DNA from: SKVR01 sp964410015
GTDB lineage: Bacteria > Bacteroidota > Bacteroidia > Bacteroidales > UBA7960
NCBI GenBank assembly: GCA_964410015.1
Contig: CAYPFV010000019.1
Span: 1 to 32,603 of the forward strand
DNA length: 32,603 nucleotides
Reading direction: 5' to 3'
The notes below the pieces were generated by a model. The model was not told the origin of the DNA. It was given only the letters and a program-made list of their open reading frames with translations, and searched no databases. The position numbers and the translations under genes were made by a program. Below are positions 24,778 through 32,603 of this stretch, one piece after another; the stretch's first letter is position 1, and each line of letters begins with the position of its first letter.

Positions 24778-25876
24778 ACCATTAAAAGTTATCATTTCTG
24801 GCGGAGGAACAGGAGGACATGTTTTTCCGGCACTCGCTATTGCCAATGCCCTCAAAGAGCAGGTGCAAAACATCAGAATCCTTTTTGTGGGCGCTAAAGG
24901 ACGCATGGAAATGAAAAAAGTGCCCGATGCAGGTTATCATATCATTGGACTGAATATTTCCGGATTGCAAAGAAAATTCTCATGGAAAAACTTCCTGGTT
25001 CCATTTAAACTAGCAGCAAGTTTGATGAGTTCGCGCAAAATAATCAGAAAATTCAAACCCGATCTGGTAATAGGTGTGGGTGGATATGCCAGCGCACCCA
25101 TTCTGAGGGCTGCTACACTTGCCAAAGTACCATCACTTATCCAGGAGCAAAACTCTTATGCTGGTATAACCAATAAAATTCTGGCAAAAAAAGTTGATAA
25201 GGTTTGTGTAGCCTATGAAAATATGGATCGTTTTTTTCCAAAAGAAAAAATATACCTCACTGGCAATCCGGTCAGGAAAATGATCCTTGATGCTGCGAAT
25301 AAAAAGGAAGAAGCGTTGAAGTATTTTTCGCTCGATGAAAAAAAGAAAGTGGTTTTGGTGGTTGGAGGCAGTTTGGGTGCTTTATCTATCAATACAGCAA
25401 TTCAGAAAAGCTTGTCTCTTCTCATCGAAAACAATATACAACTAATCTGGCAAACAGGAAAATACTTTTTTGATCAGGCAAAACAATCTGTTTCAAAAAT
25501 GCAAAGTGATCTTTTGAAAGTTTATGAGTTTATTGACCGTATGGATATGGCTTATGGCGCCAGCGATCTTGTGGTTTCAAGAGCAGGAGCTATTTCGGTA
25601 AGTGAAATTGCTGCTTTAAATAAACCTGCTATTTTAGTGCCTTCTCCCAATGTTGCAGAAGATCATCAAACCCAAAATGCAATGGCTCTGGTGAATATAA
25701 ATGCGGCTATACTGGTAAAAGATCATCTGGCGGGTGAAATATTAGGTCCTGCCATTGTGGAATTGATCTATGATGAAAAAAAACTTTTTGAATTACAGGA
25801 AAAAATAACACGGTTGGCTTATAAAGATGCTGCCCGCAACATTGCTACCGTGGCATTAAGTTTAGTAAAAGATTGA
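24764..25876 (+). CDS. murG: UDP-N-acetylglucosamine:undecaprenyl-PP-MurNAc-pentapeptide GlcNAc transferase
   Basis: A 370-residue GT28 glycosyltransferase that converts lipid I to lipid II on the inner face of the membrane. The first glycine-rich loop GGGTGGHVFPALA begins at residue 13, and GVGGYASAPIL with QEQNSYAGITNKIL follows. The second G-loop is VVGGSLGALSIN, and the nucleotide-sugar site is SRAGAISVSEIAAL. The ATG at 24764 is preceded by a consensus AAGGAGGT four bases upstream, decisive over the in-frame TTG at 24722. It overlaps the end of ftsW by 14 bp and is followed by murC after 2 bp. Confidence 0.96.
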   Translation: MSRSKPLKVIISGGGTGGHVFPALAIANALKEQVQNIRILFVGAKGRMEMKKVPDAGYHIIGLNISGLQRKFSWKNFLVPFKLAASLMSSRKIIRKFKPDLVIGVGGYASAPILRAATLAKVPSLIQEQNSYAGITNKILAKKVDKVCVAYENMDRFFPKEKIYLTGNPVRKMILDAANKKEEALKYFSLDEKKKVVLVVGGSLGALSINTAIQKSLSLLIENNIQLIWQTGKYFFDQAKQSVSKMQSDLLKVYEFIDRMDMAYGASDLVVSRAGAISVSEIAALNKPAILVPSPNVAEDHQTQNAMALVNINAAILVKDHLAGEILGPAIVELIYDEKKLFELQEKITRLAYKDAARNIATVALSLVKD

Positions 25877-25878
25877 CT

Positions 25879-27231
25879 ATGAATTTTGAAAACATACATA
25901 GAATCTTTTTTCTGGGTATCGGTGGAATCGGTATGAGTGCCCTTGCTCGCTTTTTTCATAAGCAGGGTAAGTATATTGCCGGATATGACAAAACACCCAC
26001 CGATCTTACACTTTCTCTGGAAAAAGAAGGTATTTATGTCCATTATTCTGATAATCCCGCCCTGATTCCTGAAAATATCGATCTTGTTGTGTTTACACCT
26101 GCAATTCCTTTAAATAATCTTGAGTTGGCTTATTTGAAAGAAAAAAAGATTCCTATGGTGAAAAGAGCCGAACTGCTGGGAATTATTTCAGAGGGAATCC
26201 GTACAATTGCTGTTGCCGGCACTCATGGGAAAACGACCATTACAAGTATGGTTGCCCACATTTTTAAAACTGCCGGCATACCCGTTTCTGCTTTCATGGG
26301 CGGTGTAAGTGCAAATTACAATACCAACCTCATTGCAGATGATTTATCTCAATGGATGGTGGCTGAAGCAGATGAATTTGATCGCTCCTTTCTTTATCTG
26401 AAATCCGAAATTTCACTCATCAGCTCTTTAGATTCAGATCATACCGATATTTATAGCTCTGAAAATGAACTGGAAGAGGCCTTTTTTCAATTTGCTTCTA
26501 TTACAAAAAACAATCAAAAACGTATTGTGAAAAGTTCAGTAGCCGAAAAATCAATCAAAATAAAAAAATTGAATCCGGAAGTTTACGGTTTTGCCAAAAC
26601 AGATGATTTTTCTTTTCAGAATATTACCATCGTAAACGGAAAGTATAAGGTGGAATTCATACATAAGCAAATACACAAAAATTTTTTTGTTTCTGTAAAT
26701 GGCAGGCATAATCTTGAAAATGCACTTGCTGCAGTTGCCTTAAGTATAAAAGCAGGGGTTTCGCCCGATGCTGTTGATCAGGCACTTGAAACATATAAAG
26801 GGGTAAAGAGACGATTTGAAATCCATCTACAAACACCAGAAATTATCTTTATTGATGATTATGCTCATCATCCTGAAGAAATTAAAGTATGTATTTCTTC
26901 AGCCAGGGAGTTATTTCCGGGTAAAAAAATAACGGTAATGTTTCAACCTCATTTGTATAGTCGCACACAAAGTTTTGCTGCCGAATTTGCTTTTTCGCTC
27001 AGTAGTGCTGACCAGGTGATATTAATGGATATTTATCCCGCCCGTGAATTTGCGATACCCGGCGTTGATTCCCAACTTATTCTTGATCAGTTAAATTGTC
27101 CCGAAAAATTGCTTTTATCCGATGAAGATATTTTGGATTTTGTAGAAAATAATCGCTTCGAGGTTTTTATAACCATGGGTGCAGGAAACATTGACCGGTT
27201 TGTTCAACCCATTAAAAAGATATTGTCATGA
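25879..27231 (+). CDS. murC: UDP-N-acetylmuramate:L-alanine ligase
   Basis: A 450-residue Mur ligase that adds the first amino acid (L-Ala) to UDP-MurNAc. The N-terminal dinucleotide-like GIGGIGMSALARFF and the ATP loop GTHGKTTITSMV are diagnostic for MurC. EADEFDRSFLYL, SLDSDHTDIY, NGRHNLENALAAVAL, DDYAHHPEEI and FQPHLYSRT follow in order. The ATG at 25879, 2 bp after the murG stop, is preferred to a TTG at 25873 that overlaps the murG stop. The end overlaps the ftsQ start by 4 bp (ATGA). Confidence 0.96.
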   Translation: MNFENIHRIFFLGIGGIGMSALARFFHKQGKYIAGYDKTPTDLTLSLEKEGIYVHYSDNPALIPENIDLVVFTPAIPLNNLELAYLKEKKIPMVKRAELLGIISEGIRTIAVAGTHGKTTITSMVAHIFKTAGIPVSAFMGGVSANYNTNLIADDLSQWMVAEADEFDRSFLYLKSEISLISSLDSDHTDIYSSENELEEAFFQFASITKNNQKRIVKSSVAEKSIKIKKLNPEVYGFAKTDDFSFQNITIVNGKYKVEFIHKQIHKNFFVSVNGRHNLENALAAVALSIKAGVSPDAVDQALETYKGVKRRFEIHLQTPEIIFIDDYAHHPEEIKVCISSARELFPGKKITVMFQPHLYSRTQSFAAEFAFSLSSADQVILMDIYPAREFAIPGVDSQLILDQLNCPEKLLLSDEDILDFVENNRFEVFITMGAGNIDRFVQPIKKILS

Positions 27232-28010
27232 TAAAAAAAATATCGCTTGTTTTGACTTTCATCATGATTATTGCAGGATTTTTTGTACTGGTATCTTCCG
27301 CAGGATTAAAAAACCAGTCAAAAAAATGCCGCAATTTTGTTGTATTGCTCGATGAGCGATTGTCTTTTGTAGATTCTGCAAGGGTAGTTAGTCAGGTTTA
27401 TGCTCAGTTTGATTCCTTGCCAGGGAAACCATTAAACCTGATTTCCTTAGAAAAAATTGAAGCATTTATCAATCAAATGCACTTTGTCCACAAAAGCGAT
27501 GTATATCTTACTGTAGATGGAGATATTTATGCCAGTATTACTCAGCGTAAGCCTGTTGCCCGAATTATCAATAAATACAATGAATCATTTTATATTGACA
27601 TTGAGGGTAAACTCATGAAAACTTCTCCTTATTATACTGCCCGGGTGCCCGTAGTTGCAGGGTATATAGAAACAAGGTTTTCTACGGTCGTTGATTTATA
27701 TAACCAGCAAAACAGCGATCAGGAAAATTCTGACAAAGTACTTCAGGACTTGCTTTTTCTGCTTGATTATATTTCGGAGGATTCTTTTCTGAAAGCCTGG
27801 ATCGATCAGATTTATATTACAAGAAACGGCGAATTTGAAATGATCCCAAAGAATGGTTCTCATACCATTGAATTTGGAAGGTTGGATTATATGGAAGAGA
27901 AATTTGAAAAACTGGTATTGTTTTACCAGAATGGATTGAGTCAAAAAGGATGGAATCATTATCAACGTGTAAATTTAAAATTTAAAAATCAGATTGTTTG
28001 TTCAAAATAA
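27228..28010 (+). CDS. ftsQ: Cell-division protein FtsQ
   Basis: A 260-residue bitopic protein: a very short cytoplasmic N-terminus (MIKK), a transmembrane helix at about residues 5-24, then a periplasmic region. This region carries a FtsQ-type beta domain (VDGDIYASITQRKPVARII, FYIDIEGKLM, RVPVVAGY). The C-terminal half has FLKAWIDQIYI and a final RVNLKFKNQIVCSK, fitting FtsQ/DivIB proteins of Bacteroidota. It scaffolds FtsL and the septal synthase. It overlaps murC by 4 bp and precedes ftsA by 8 bp, its standard position. Confidence 0.92.
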   Translation: MIKKISLVLTFIMIIAGFFVLVSSAGLKNQSKKCRNFVVLLDERLSFVDSARVVSQVYAQFDSLPGKPLNLISLEKIEAFINQMHFVHKSDVYLTVDGDIYASITQRKPVARIINKYNESFYIDIEGKLMKTSPYYTARVPVVAGYIETRFSTVVDLYNQQNSDQENSDKVLQDLLFLLDYISEDSFLKAWIDQIYITRNGEFEMIPKNGSHTIEFGRLDYMEEKFEKLVLFYQNGLSQKGWNHYQRVNLKFKNQIVCSK

Positions 28011-28018
28011 AAAATGCT

Positions 28019-29293
28019 ATGGTATCTTCAGAAATAATTGTAGGATTAGATATCGGATCAACGAAAATAGCATGTATCGTTGGCCGGAAAAATGAATATG
28101 GAAAAATAGAAATCCTGGGACTTGGCAAAAGTCCGTCTATGGGTGTTTCACGCGGTGTGGTTGCCAATATTCAGCATACTGTAGATTCAATCAGATCCGC
28201 TGTGAGTGAAGCGGAGCAGCATGCCGGTGTGCAGATAAGGGTTGTGAATGTGGGTATAGCCGGACAGCACATTCGAAGCTTGCAGCACAGAGGTAGTATT
28301 ATGCGCAATAGTATTGACGAAGAAATTGCCCAAAAAGATGTGGATGACCTTATCGATAACATGTATAAACTTGTTTTGCCTCCCGGCGAAGACATCATAC
28401 ATGTTATTCCTCAGGATTATATCATCGACAACGAACAAGGCATAAGAGCACCCATAGGCATGTCAGGAATCTGTCTGGAAGCCAATTTCCACATCATTAC
28501 AGGGCAACTGGCTGCTGCACGTAATATTGAGAAATGTGTAACCAAAGCAGGACTGGAAATTGAAGACCTGATCCTTGAACCCTTAGCATCATCAGAGGCT
28601 GTGCTTAGTGCAGAAGAAAAAGAAGCTGGTGTGGCACTGGTTGATATTGGCGGTGGTACAACCGATATTGCTATTTTCCAGGATAATATTATCAGGCATA
28701 CTGCGGTAATCCCTTTGGGAGGAAATGTCATAACAGAAGATATAAAGGAAGGATGTGCAATCATTAAAACACAGGCTGAAGCACTCAAAGTTAATTTCGG
28801 ATCCACACTGGCCAGTGAAAATAAAGATGAGGAGATCGTTTCCATTCCAGGATTAAAAGGTCGCGAACCTAAGGAAATATCCTTAAAAAACCTGGCCAGC
28901 ATCATACAAGCTCGTACGGAAGAAATAGTAGAACATGTTTATTATCAAATCCGGAGCTCTGGTTTTGAAAATAAACTTATTGCTGGCATTGTGCTTACCG
29001 GTGGGGGTAGCCAATTAAAACATATTGCCCAGCTTACTTCCTTTATTACAGGTATGGATACCCGAATAGGTTATCCCGGCGAACATCTGGCAAAGGCTGC
29101 TTCTGATGAAGTAAGTAAACCTATGCATGCTACAGGTGTGGGTTTGGTGATAAAGGGATTTGAAAATGCTGAAACCCAAAAACGCAGAAAAGCCGGGCAA
29201 GTCTCAAATCATTCCAGGAAAAGTAAAGGAAACTTTTTTGATATCATTATGCAAAAAGGGAAGCAATTCTTCGAAAATGATACTACAGACTAA
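28019..29293 (+). CDS. ftsA: Cell-division protein FtsA
   Basis: A 424-residue actin-like ATPase that tethers FtsZ filaments to the membrane. The actin-fold signatures are VGLDIGSTKIACIVG near the N-terminus, the phosphate-2 motif VDIGGGTTDIAIF, and the adenosine motif GIVLTGGGSQLKHIA. The extreme C-terminus (GNFFDIIMQKGKQFFEND) is an amphipathic helix of the kind used for membrane targeting. The ATG at 28019 gives the family N-terminus; a TTG at 27998 would overlap ftsQ and add seven unrelated residues. A 96-bp gap with a weak hairpin separates it from ftsZ. Confidence 0.95.
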   Translation: MVSSEIIVGLDIGSTKIACIVGRKNEYGKIEILGLGKSPSMGVSRGVVANIQHTVDSIRSAVSEAEQHAGVQIRVVNVGIAGQHIRSLQHRGSIMRNSIDEEIAQKDVDDLIDNMYKLVLPPGEDIIHVIPQDYIIDNEQGIRAPIGMSGICLEANFHIITGQLAAARNIEKCVTKAGLEIEDLILEPLASSEAVLSAEEKEAGVALVDIGGGTTDIAIFQDNIIRHTAVIPLGGNVITEDIKEGCAIIKTQAEALKVNFGSTLASENKDEEIVSIPGLKGREPKEISLKNLASIIQARTEEIVEHVYYQIRSSGFENKLIAGIVLTGGGSQLKHIAQLTSFITGMDTRIGYPGEHLAKAASDEVSKPMHATGVGLVIKGFENAETQKRRKAGQVSNHSRKSKGNFFDIIMQKGKQFFENDTTD

Positions 29294-29314
29294 GTTTTTC
29301 TTTGTTTTTTAATG

Positions 29315-29348
29315 AAAAAATGATTTGCATTAAACCAACTCATTTTTT
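29315..29348 (+). terminator. Weak AT-rich hairpin between ftsA and ftsZ
   Basis: A 9-bp perfect stem pairs AAAAAATGA (29315-29323) with TCATTTTTT (29340-29348) around a 16-base loop. It is AT-dominated and so weak. It might act as a partial terminator or mRNA-processing site that sets ftsZ level relative to ftsA, or simply reflect composition. Confidence 0.25.
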
Positions 29349-29389
29349 AGCAAGTAAATAAAATTTTAATAACCAAAGAACCAGAAATT

Positions 29390-30964
29390 ATGAATTCAGA
29401 TATGATAAACTTCGATTTACCAAAAAATCAATCTTCCGATATTAAAGTTCTTGGTGTAGGCGGTGGAGGAAGCAATGCCGTAAATTACATGTTTAAACAA
29501 GGCATAGAAGGCGTTGATTTTATTGTTTGCAATACCGATGCCCAGGCTCTCGACAGCAGCCCTGTACCCAACAAAATTCAACTCGGAGTTAGTCTTACTG
29601 ATGGTCGCGGTGCCGGCAGTATACCTGCTGTGGGCAAAAATGCTGCTATTGAAGACCTGGATCGCATCAAAGAAATACTCGAAAAAAATACCAAAATGCT
29701 CTTTATAACTGCCGGTATGGGCGGCGGCACCGGAACAGGAGCAGCCCCGGTTATTGCTAAAGCTTCAAAAGAGCTGGGTATACTCACCGTGGGAATTGTT
29801 ACCAGCCCTTTTGCTTTTGAAGGTAGAAAAAGAAAGATGCAGGCAGATGAGGGATTAAAAGAACTCAAAGAAAATGTGGATGCACTTATTGTAATCTGTA
29901 ATGACAGATTGCGTGATCTTTATGGAAACTTGACTGTTACAGATGCTTTCTCCAAAGCCGATAACGTTTTAACCACCGCTGCCAAAGGCATTGCTGAAAT
30001 CATCACGCTTACAGGGGGCGTAAATGTTGATTTTGCAGATGTGAAAACGGTTATGTCAGACAGCGGAGTTGCCATTATGGGTAGCGGTAGTTCAGAAGGA
30101 GAAAACCGGGCCCTGAAAGCAGTGGAGACTGCTCTGGCATCGCCATTACTTAATGATAACAATATAAGAGGGGCAAGCAATGTATTGCTCAATATCGTTA
30201 GTGGTAAGGAAGAAATACTGATGGATGAGATAACAGAAATTACAGATTATATTCAAATGGAAGCCGGATCTACTGCCGACATCATCTGGGGCTATGGTAA
30301 AGATGAAAGTCTTGGAAACAAAATCAATGTGATACTTGTTGCAACAGGATTTGGTGAAAATTCTGACCTCGGGTATGATTTTGCCGTCAGAAACGAACCC
30401 AAAAAAGTTGTGAACCTGGAAGAAAAGAAAGTTGTGAATCCTGAAAAAAATAAAAATATTGAAAATAACGAAATGAAGATCATCAGCAAATCTACTTCCA
30501 AAGTTAATTCAGAAGGAAATAGCAACGATAACAATTCTGATTTGAACTCAAATCATAAATACACTTATACTTTTGATTTGAATAATCAATCTAATGATTT
30601 GAATAATCAATCTAAAGATAAAAACTTTAAACCTAATTTTATTGAGAATAAAGCGGAGCAATCCCATAAAAAGAAAAACGAAACTGAGAAGAATAAACAC
30701 AATGAGGTTGAAGCTTCTGATTTTGATATGCGCAGAAAAGTTCTTGAAAGAGAACATCAACTCAGAGAACTGAGTATGCAAATCAGAACCCCTGAAGGAT
30801 TAAGTGATCTGGAAAAAAAACCTGCATATCTCAGAAGAAATGTTTCTTTAAATCATGTACAACCTAGTTCAGAATCACAGGTTTCACGTTATACTCTTTA
30901 TGAAAAAAATGGTAAGACACAGATCAAATCCAATAACTCCTTTTTACATGATAATGTAGATTGA
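29390..30964 (+). CDS. ftsZ: Cell-division GTPase FtsZ
   Basis: A 524-residue tubulin homologue that forms the Z ring. KVLGVGGGGSNAVNYM, NTDAQAL, the tubulin signature GGGTGTGAAPVIA, the NVDFADVKTVM helix and the T7 catalytic loop region are all present. The conserved fold ends at about residue 322 (INVILVATGFGE). A long, poorly conserved Asn/Lys/Ser-rich linker (about 323-465) follows and includes a 7-residue tandem repeat. A conserved C-terminal peptide is at about 473-485 (LEKKPAYLRRNV). The protein does not end there but carries about 35 more residues, closing NNSFLHDNVD, a tail I associate with Bacteroidota FtsZ. A terminator follows. Confidence 0.97.
   Translation: MNSDMINFDLPKNQSSDIKVLGVGGGGSNAVNYMFKQGIEGVDFIVCNTDAQALDSSPVPNKIQLGVSLTDGRGAGSIPAVGKNAAIEDLDRIKEILEKNTKMLFITAGMGGGTGTGAAPVIAKASKELGILTVGIVTSPFAFEGRKRKMQADEGLKELKENVDALIVICNDRLRDLYGNLTVTDAFSKADNVLTTAAKGIAEIITLTGGVNVDFADVKTVMSDSGVAIMGSGSSEGENRALKAVETALASPLLNDNNIRGASNVLLNIVSGKEEILMDEITEITDYIQMEAGSTADIIWGYGKDESLGNKINVILVATGFGENSDLGYDFAVRNEPKKVVNLEEKKVVNPEKNKNIENNEMKIISKSTSKVNSEGNSNDNNSDLNSNHKYTYTFDLNNQSNDLNNQSKDKNFKPNFIENKAEQSHKKKNETEKNKHNEVEASDFDMRRKVLEREHQLRELSMQIRTPEGLSDLEKKPAYLRRNVSLNHVQPSSESQVSRYTLYEKNGKTQIKSNNSFLHDNVD
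30575..30616 (+). repeat. ftsZ: Tandem 21-bp repeat in the ftsZ linker
   Basis: Two adjacent 21-bp copies (30575-30595 and 30596-30616) differ at the last base and encode DLNNQSN and DLNNQSK, residues 396-409. The in-frame period keeps the reading frame and lengthens the disordered linker. Confidence 0.85.
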
Positions 30965-31011
30965 GGCAAATCAAGACAGATCGAACCTTTATTACCTTTT
31001 ATATTATTCGT

Positions 31012-31044
31012 AACCGGGAAGGATATGAACCTTTCCGGTTTTTT
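31012..31044 (+). terminator. Intrinsic terminator after ftsZ
   Basis: AACCGGGAAGG (31012-31022) pairs with CCTTTCCGGTT (31030-31040) with one G-U, around a seven-base loop, followed by TTTT. It ends the dcw transcript 48 bp after the ftsZ stop. Confidence 0.88.
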
Positions 31045-31178
31045 GTGTAATTTTGTCCTAACAGGTAATAAGATCTGATCATCTCCGTTAAAAGCATTGA
31101 ATTGAAATATAATCCATGCCTTAAAGGAGAAAAAAATTCAGGGCAATTATTTTATTCACGCTTTAAATGCTTTTTTAA

Positions 31179-31628
31179 ATGAGTTTGATTCAAAAAATTG
31201 ATGCAGATATTAAGAAAGCCATGCTCGCTAAAGAAAAAGATAAACTCGAAGCATTGCGCGCTGTGAAAAATGCTATTCTTGTGCAGCGTACCGAAAAAGG
31301 TGCTTCTGAAGAGCTGGATGAACAAACAGAATTGAAGATATTGCAGAAACTGGTTAAACAGAGAAAAGAATCTGCTGAAATTTATCATGAAAAGGGTAGA
31401 ACTGAAATGGCTGAGCAGGAAATGCAACAGGCAGAAGTTATTCAGCAGTATTTGCCCGAGCAGATGTCTGAAGATCAGATAAAAGAAAAAATTAAGCAGA
31501 TCGTTGATCAAACCGGCGCTTCATCCATGAAAGATATGGGTAAAGTAATGGGCGTTGCATCCAAACAATTGGCCGGAAAAGCAGATAATAAAATTATTTC
31601 TCAAATTGTAAAAGAAATTCTTTCGTGA
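31179..31628 (+). CDS. GatB/YqeY domain protein
   Basis: A 149-residue single-domain YqeY-family protein resembling the C-terminal tRNA-binding tail of GatB. It starts MSLIQKIDADIKKAMLAKEK and has LEALRAVKNAIL, KLVKQRKESAEIYHEKGR, QYLPEQMSEDQI and the ending MKDMGKVMGVASKQLAGKAD. Length matches the family (about 148). A role linked to tRNA or amidotransferase function has been proposed, but none is established. This gene commonly follows ftsZ in Bacteroidota, although here a terminator separates them. The lipoprotein gene begins 77 bp downstream. Confidence 0.93.
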   Translation: MSLIQKIDADIKKAMLAKEKDKLEALRAVKNAILVQRTEKGASEELDEQTELKILQKLVKQRKESAEIYHEKGRTEMAEQEMQQAEVIQQYLPEQMSEDQIKEKIKQIVDQTGASSMKDMGKVMGVASKQLAGKADNKIISQIVKEILS

Positions 31629-31705
31629 TCGGTCATTTGCGACCTTTTTCTGTCTCCGCAATTGCTAATGCTACGAATATAATTTACAGATATTTATTCC
31701 TTTTA

Positions 31706-32206
31706 ATGCAAGAAATGAACCCATTTAATTCTTATTATTTATCCCCCGATAAAATACTCCTTTTTCTGGTAGTACTGCCTTTATTTTTCCAAAGCTGTGG
31801 AACCGATGATCCGGAAAAAATCGCTGAGAAAGACAGAGAGAAAATTCTGGATTATATTGCTGAAAACAACCTTGATGCCGAAGAACATGAATCGGGTCTT
31901 TTTTATGTGATTGAAAGAGAAGGTACCGGAAATACTCACCCCACAACCTCTTCTACAGTAAAAATGAATTATGAAGGTTATTATCTGAAAGATGAAGAAG
32001 TATTTGAATCCAGGAATGGACAATATGTTAATCTGGAATCTATGATTACCGGATGGCGAATAGGTCTCCCGCTTCTTACTTCCGGTGCCAAAGCCATCCT
32101 TCTTGTCCCCTCAGGATTAGGTTATGGCGCTTATCCTCCTTATGGAATCCGGCCCAATGCGTGCCTGGTTTTCGAAGTAGAAATTATTGATATAATCAAC
32201 AACTGA
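31706..32206 (+). CDS. FKBP-type peptidyl-prolyl isomerase lipoprotein
   Basis: A 166-residue predicted lipoprotein. The signal ends FFQSC with Cys31, followed by GTDDPE, an acidic stretch resembling a surface-export signal. The mature part is one FKBP domain (about residues 60-166): YVIEREGTG, VKMNYEGYYLKDEEVFESR, ITGWRIGLPLLTSGAKAILLVP, GLGYGAY and CLVFEVEIIDI. It probably catalyses prolyl isomerisation of envelope proteins. The ATG at 31706 is chosen because it gives a proper signal peptide; a GTG at 31625 overlapping the yqeY stop would add 27 residues before it. It lies 7 bp before the DUF493 gene. Confidence 0.88.
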   Translation: MQEMNPFNSYYLSPDKILLFLVVLPLFFQSCGTDDPEKIAEKDREKILDYIAENNLDAEEHESGLFYVIEREGTGNTHPTTSSTVKMNYEGYYLKDEEVFESRNGQYVNLESMITGWRIGLPLLTSGAKAILLVPSGLGYGAYPPYGIRPNACLVFEVEIIDIINN

Positions 32207-32213
32207 TTCCTTT

Positions 32214-32480
32214 ATGAAATCTTTTGATTCCCTGAAAAGTAAACTTCTCCAGATAAAAAGTTGGCCTATCCTTTACATGTTTAAGTTTATTGTTCCTGTA
32301 TCTCATAAAAATGTTGCGCGGGTAGAATCATTATTCAGTGAAAATGCTGTCATTTACCGCAAAGAATCCCGTAACGGAAAGTATATCAGCATTACAGCAA
32401 AACAGTATATGGACGACCCACAACAAATTGTTGATGTGTATGTTAAAGCAAGTAATATCAATAGCATTATTGCTTTGTAG
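32214..32480 (+). CDS. DUF493 (YbeD-like) protein
   Basis: An 88-residue protein with the DUF493/YbeD fold pattern: WPILYMFKFIVPVSHKNVARVESLF, then NGKYISITAKQYMDDPQQIVDVY and a final helix. This is a ferredoxin-like (ACT-type) domain of unknown, possibly regulatory, function that is conserved across Gram-negative bacteria. Length matches the family (about 85-90). It follows the FKBP lipoprotein gene by 7 bp and is probably co-transcribed with it. Confidence 0.88.
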   Translation: MKSFDSLKSKLLQIKSWPILYMFKFIVPVSHKNVARVESLFSENAVIYRKESRNGKYISITAKQYMDDPQQIVDVYVKASNINSIIAL

Positions 32481-32514
32481 GTGGAATTTTTATTTTACCT
32501 TGTAATGCTTTTAG

Positions 32515-32522
32515 TATCTTTG
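32515..32522 (+). promoter_or_regulatory. Candidate -7 element before the final gene
   Basis: TATCTTTG is an exact match to the TAnnTTTG -7 consensus of Bacteroidota promoters, 26 bp before the ATG at 32549. The -33 region is only T-rich; the nearest TTG (32500-32502) is too close. Confidence 0.4.
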
Positions 32523-32548
32523 CAAACTAAACCAAAACTAAAAAAAAT

Positions 32549-32603
32549 ATGGCTAATTTAAGAGACCTCAAAAAAGATATTAATTTCCTTACAGATGAAG
32601 TTA
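32549..32603 (+). CDS. Start of a conserved-looking protein (partial, runs off window)
   Basis: An ATG opens a frame reading MANLRDLKKDINFLTDEV and continues past the window end. The N-terminus resembles a small uncharacterised Bacteroidota protein family, but the fragment is too short to assign. It has its own -7-like element, so it probably starts a new transcript. Confidence 0.55.
   Translation, partial: MANLRDLKKDINFLTDEV

Noticed and set aside
28417..28905. Minus-strand 162-residue frame
   Set aside because: Antisense to the conserved core of ftsA, with no independent support.
30575..30616. Tandem repeat considered as a CRISPR or integration signal
   Set aside because: Only two adjacent in-frame copies without spacers, inside the ftsZ linker.
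31048..31055. TAATTTTG, a -7-like match after the ftsZ terminator
   Set aside because: It lies against the terminator hairpin, with no -33 element about 19-21 bases upstream.

Overview
This window is a chromosomal segment of a Bacteroidota bacterium, most likely from the order Bacteroidales or a close relative. The evidence is an AT-rich composition (GC in the upper 30s by eye), a division and cell-wall (dcw) cluster in Bacteroidota gene order, a GldB homologue, a paired glycine/ornithine-lipid acyltransferase locus (glsA-glsB type), an HU-like/SPOR-domain protein, and several lipoproteins with acidic residues after the lipobox cysteine. Most starts lack a Shine-Dalgarno sequence, and the best promoter candidate fits the Bacteroidota TTTG-N19-TAnnTTTG form. 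No tRNA, rRNA, CRISPR array, insertion sequence or prophage was recognised.

Layout. At 1-6.2 kb is a run of plus-strand housekeeping genes: an exported protein of unknown function, a deoxynucleoside kinase, kdsB (LPS Kdo activation), an HU-like/SPOR membrane protein, trmB, an alkyltransferase-like DNA-repair protein lacking the catalytic Cys, and a NifU-type Fe-S scaffold. They end at a bidirectional terminator. At 6.2-10.9 kb, on the minus strand, are a large surface-type lipoprotein, glutamine-dependent NAD synthetase, a zinc-ribbon membrane protein and an outer-membrane beta-barrel. gldB (11.2-12.2 kb, plus) diverges from the barrel gene. At 12.4-15.1 kb, minus strand, are the ribosome-assembly GTPase ysxC/engB and the two acyltransferases.

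From 15.4 to 31.0 kb the plus strand carries the dcw cluster: mraZ, rsmH, an ftsL-like gene, ftsI (PBP with one PASTA domain), murE, mraY, murD, ftsW, murG, murC, ftsQ, ftsA, ftsZ. Three GTGGG repeats at exact 10-bp spacing lie just upstream of mraZ, as expected for MraZ autoregulation. Genes are tightly packed (overlaps of 4-14 bp or gaps of 2-44 bp), except for a 148-bp structured gap before ftsW and a 96-bp gap before ftsZ. A strong terminator follows ftsZ. The last segment holds a YqeY-family gene, an FKBP-type lipoprotein, a DUF493 protein and the first codons of one more gene.

Together the genes cover peptidoglycan precursor synthesis, septum assembly, lipid and LPS envelope chemistry and some general metabolism. 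I do not see a clear undescribed defence, mobile or biosynthetic system. The most interesting leads are modest: the structured murD-ftsW leader, the HU-like/SPOR protein, the zinc-ribbon/barrel pair beside nadE and gldB, the Cys-less alkyltransferase, and a short response-regulator-like remnant.
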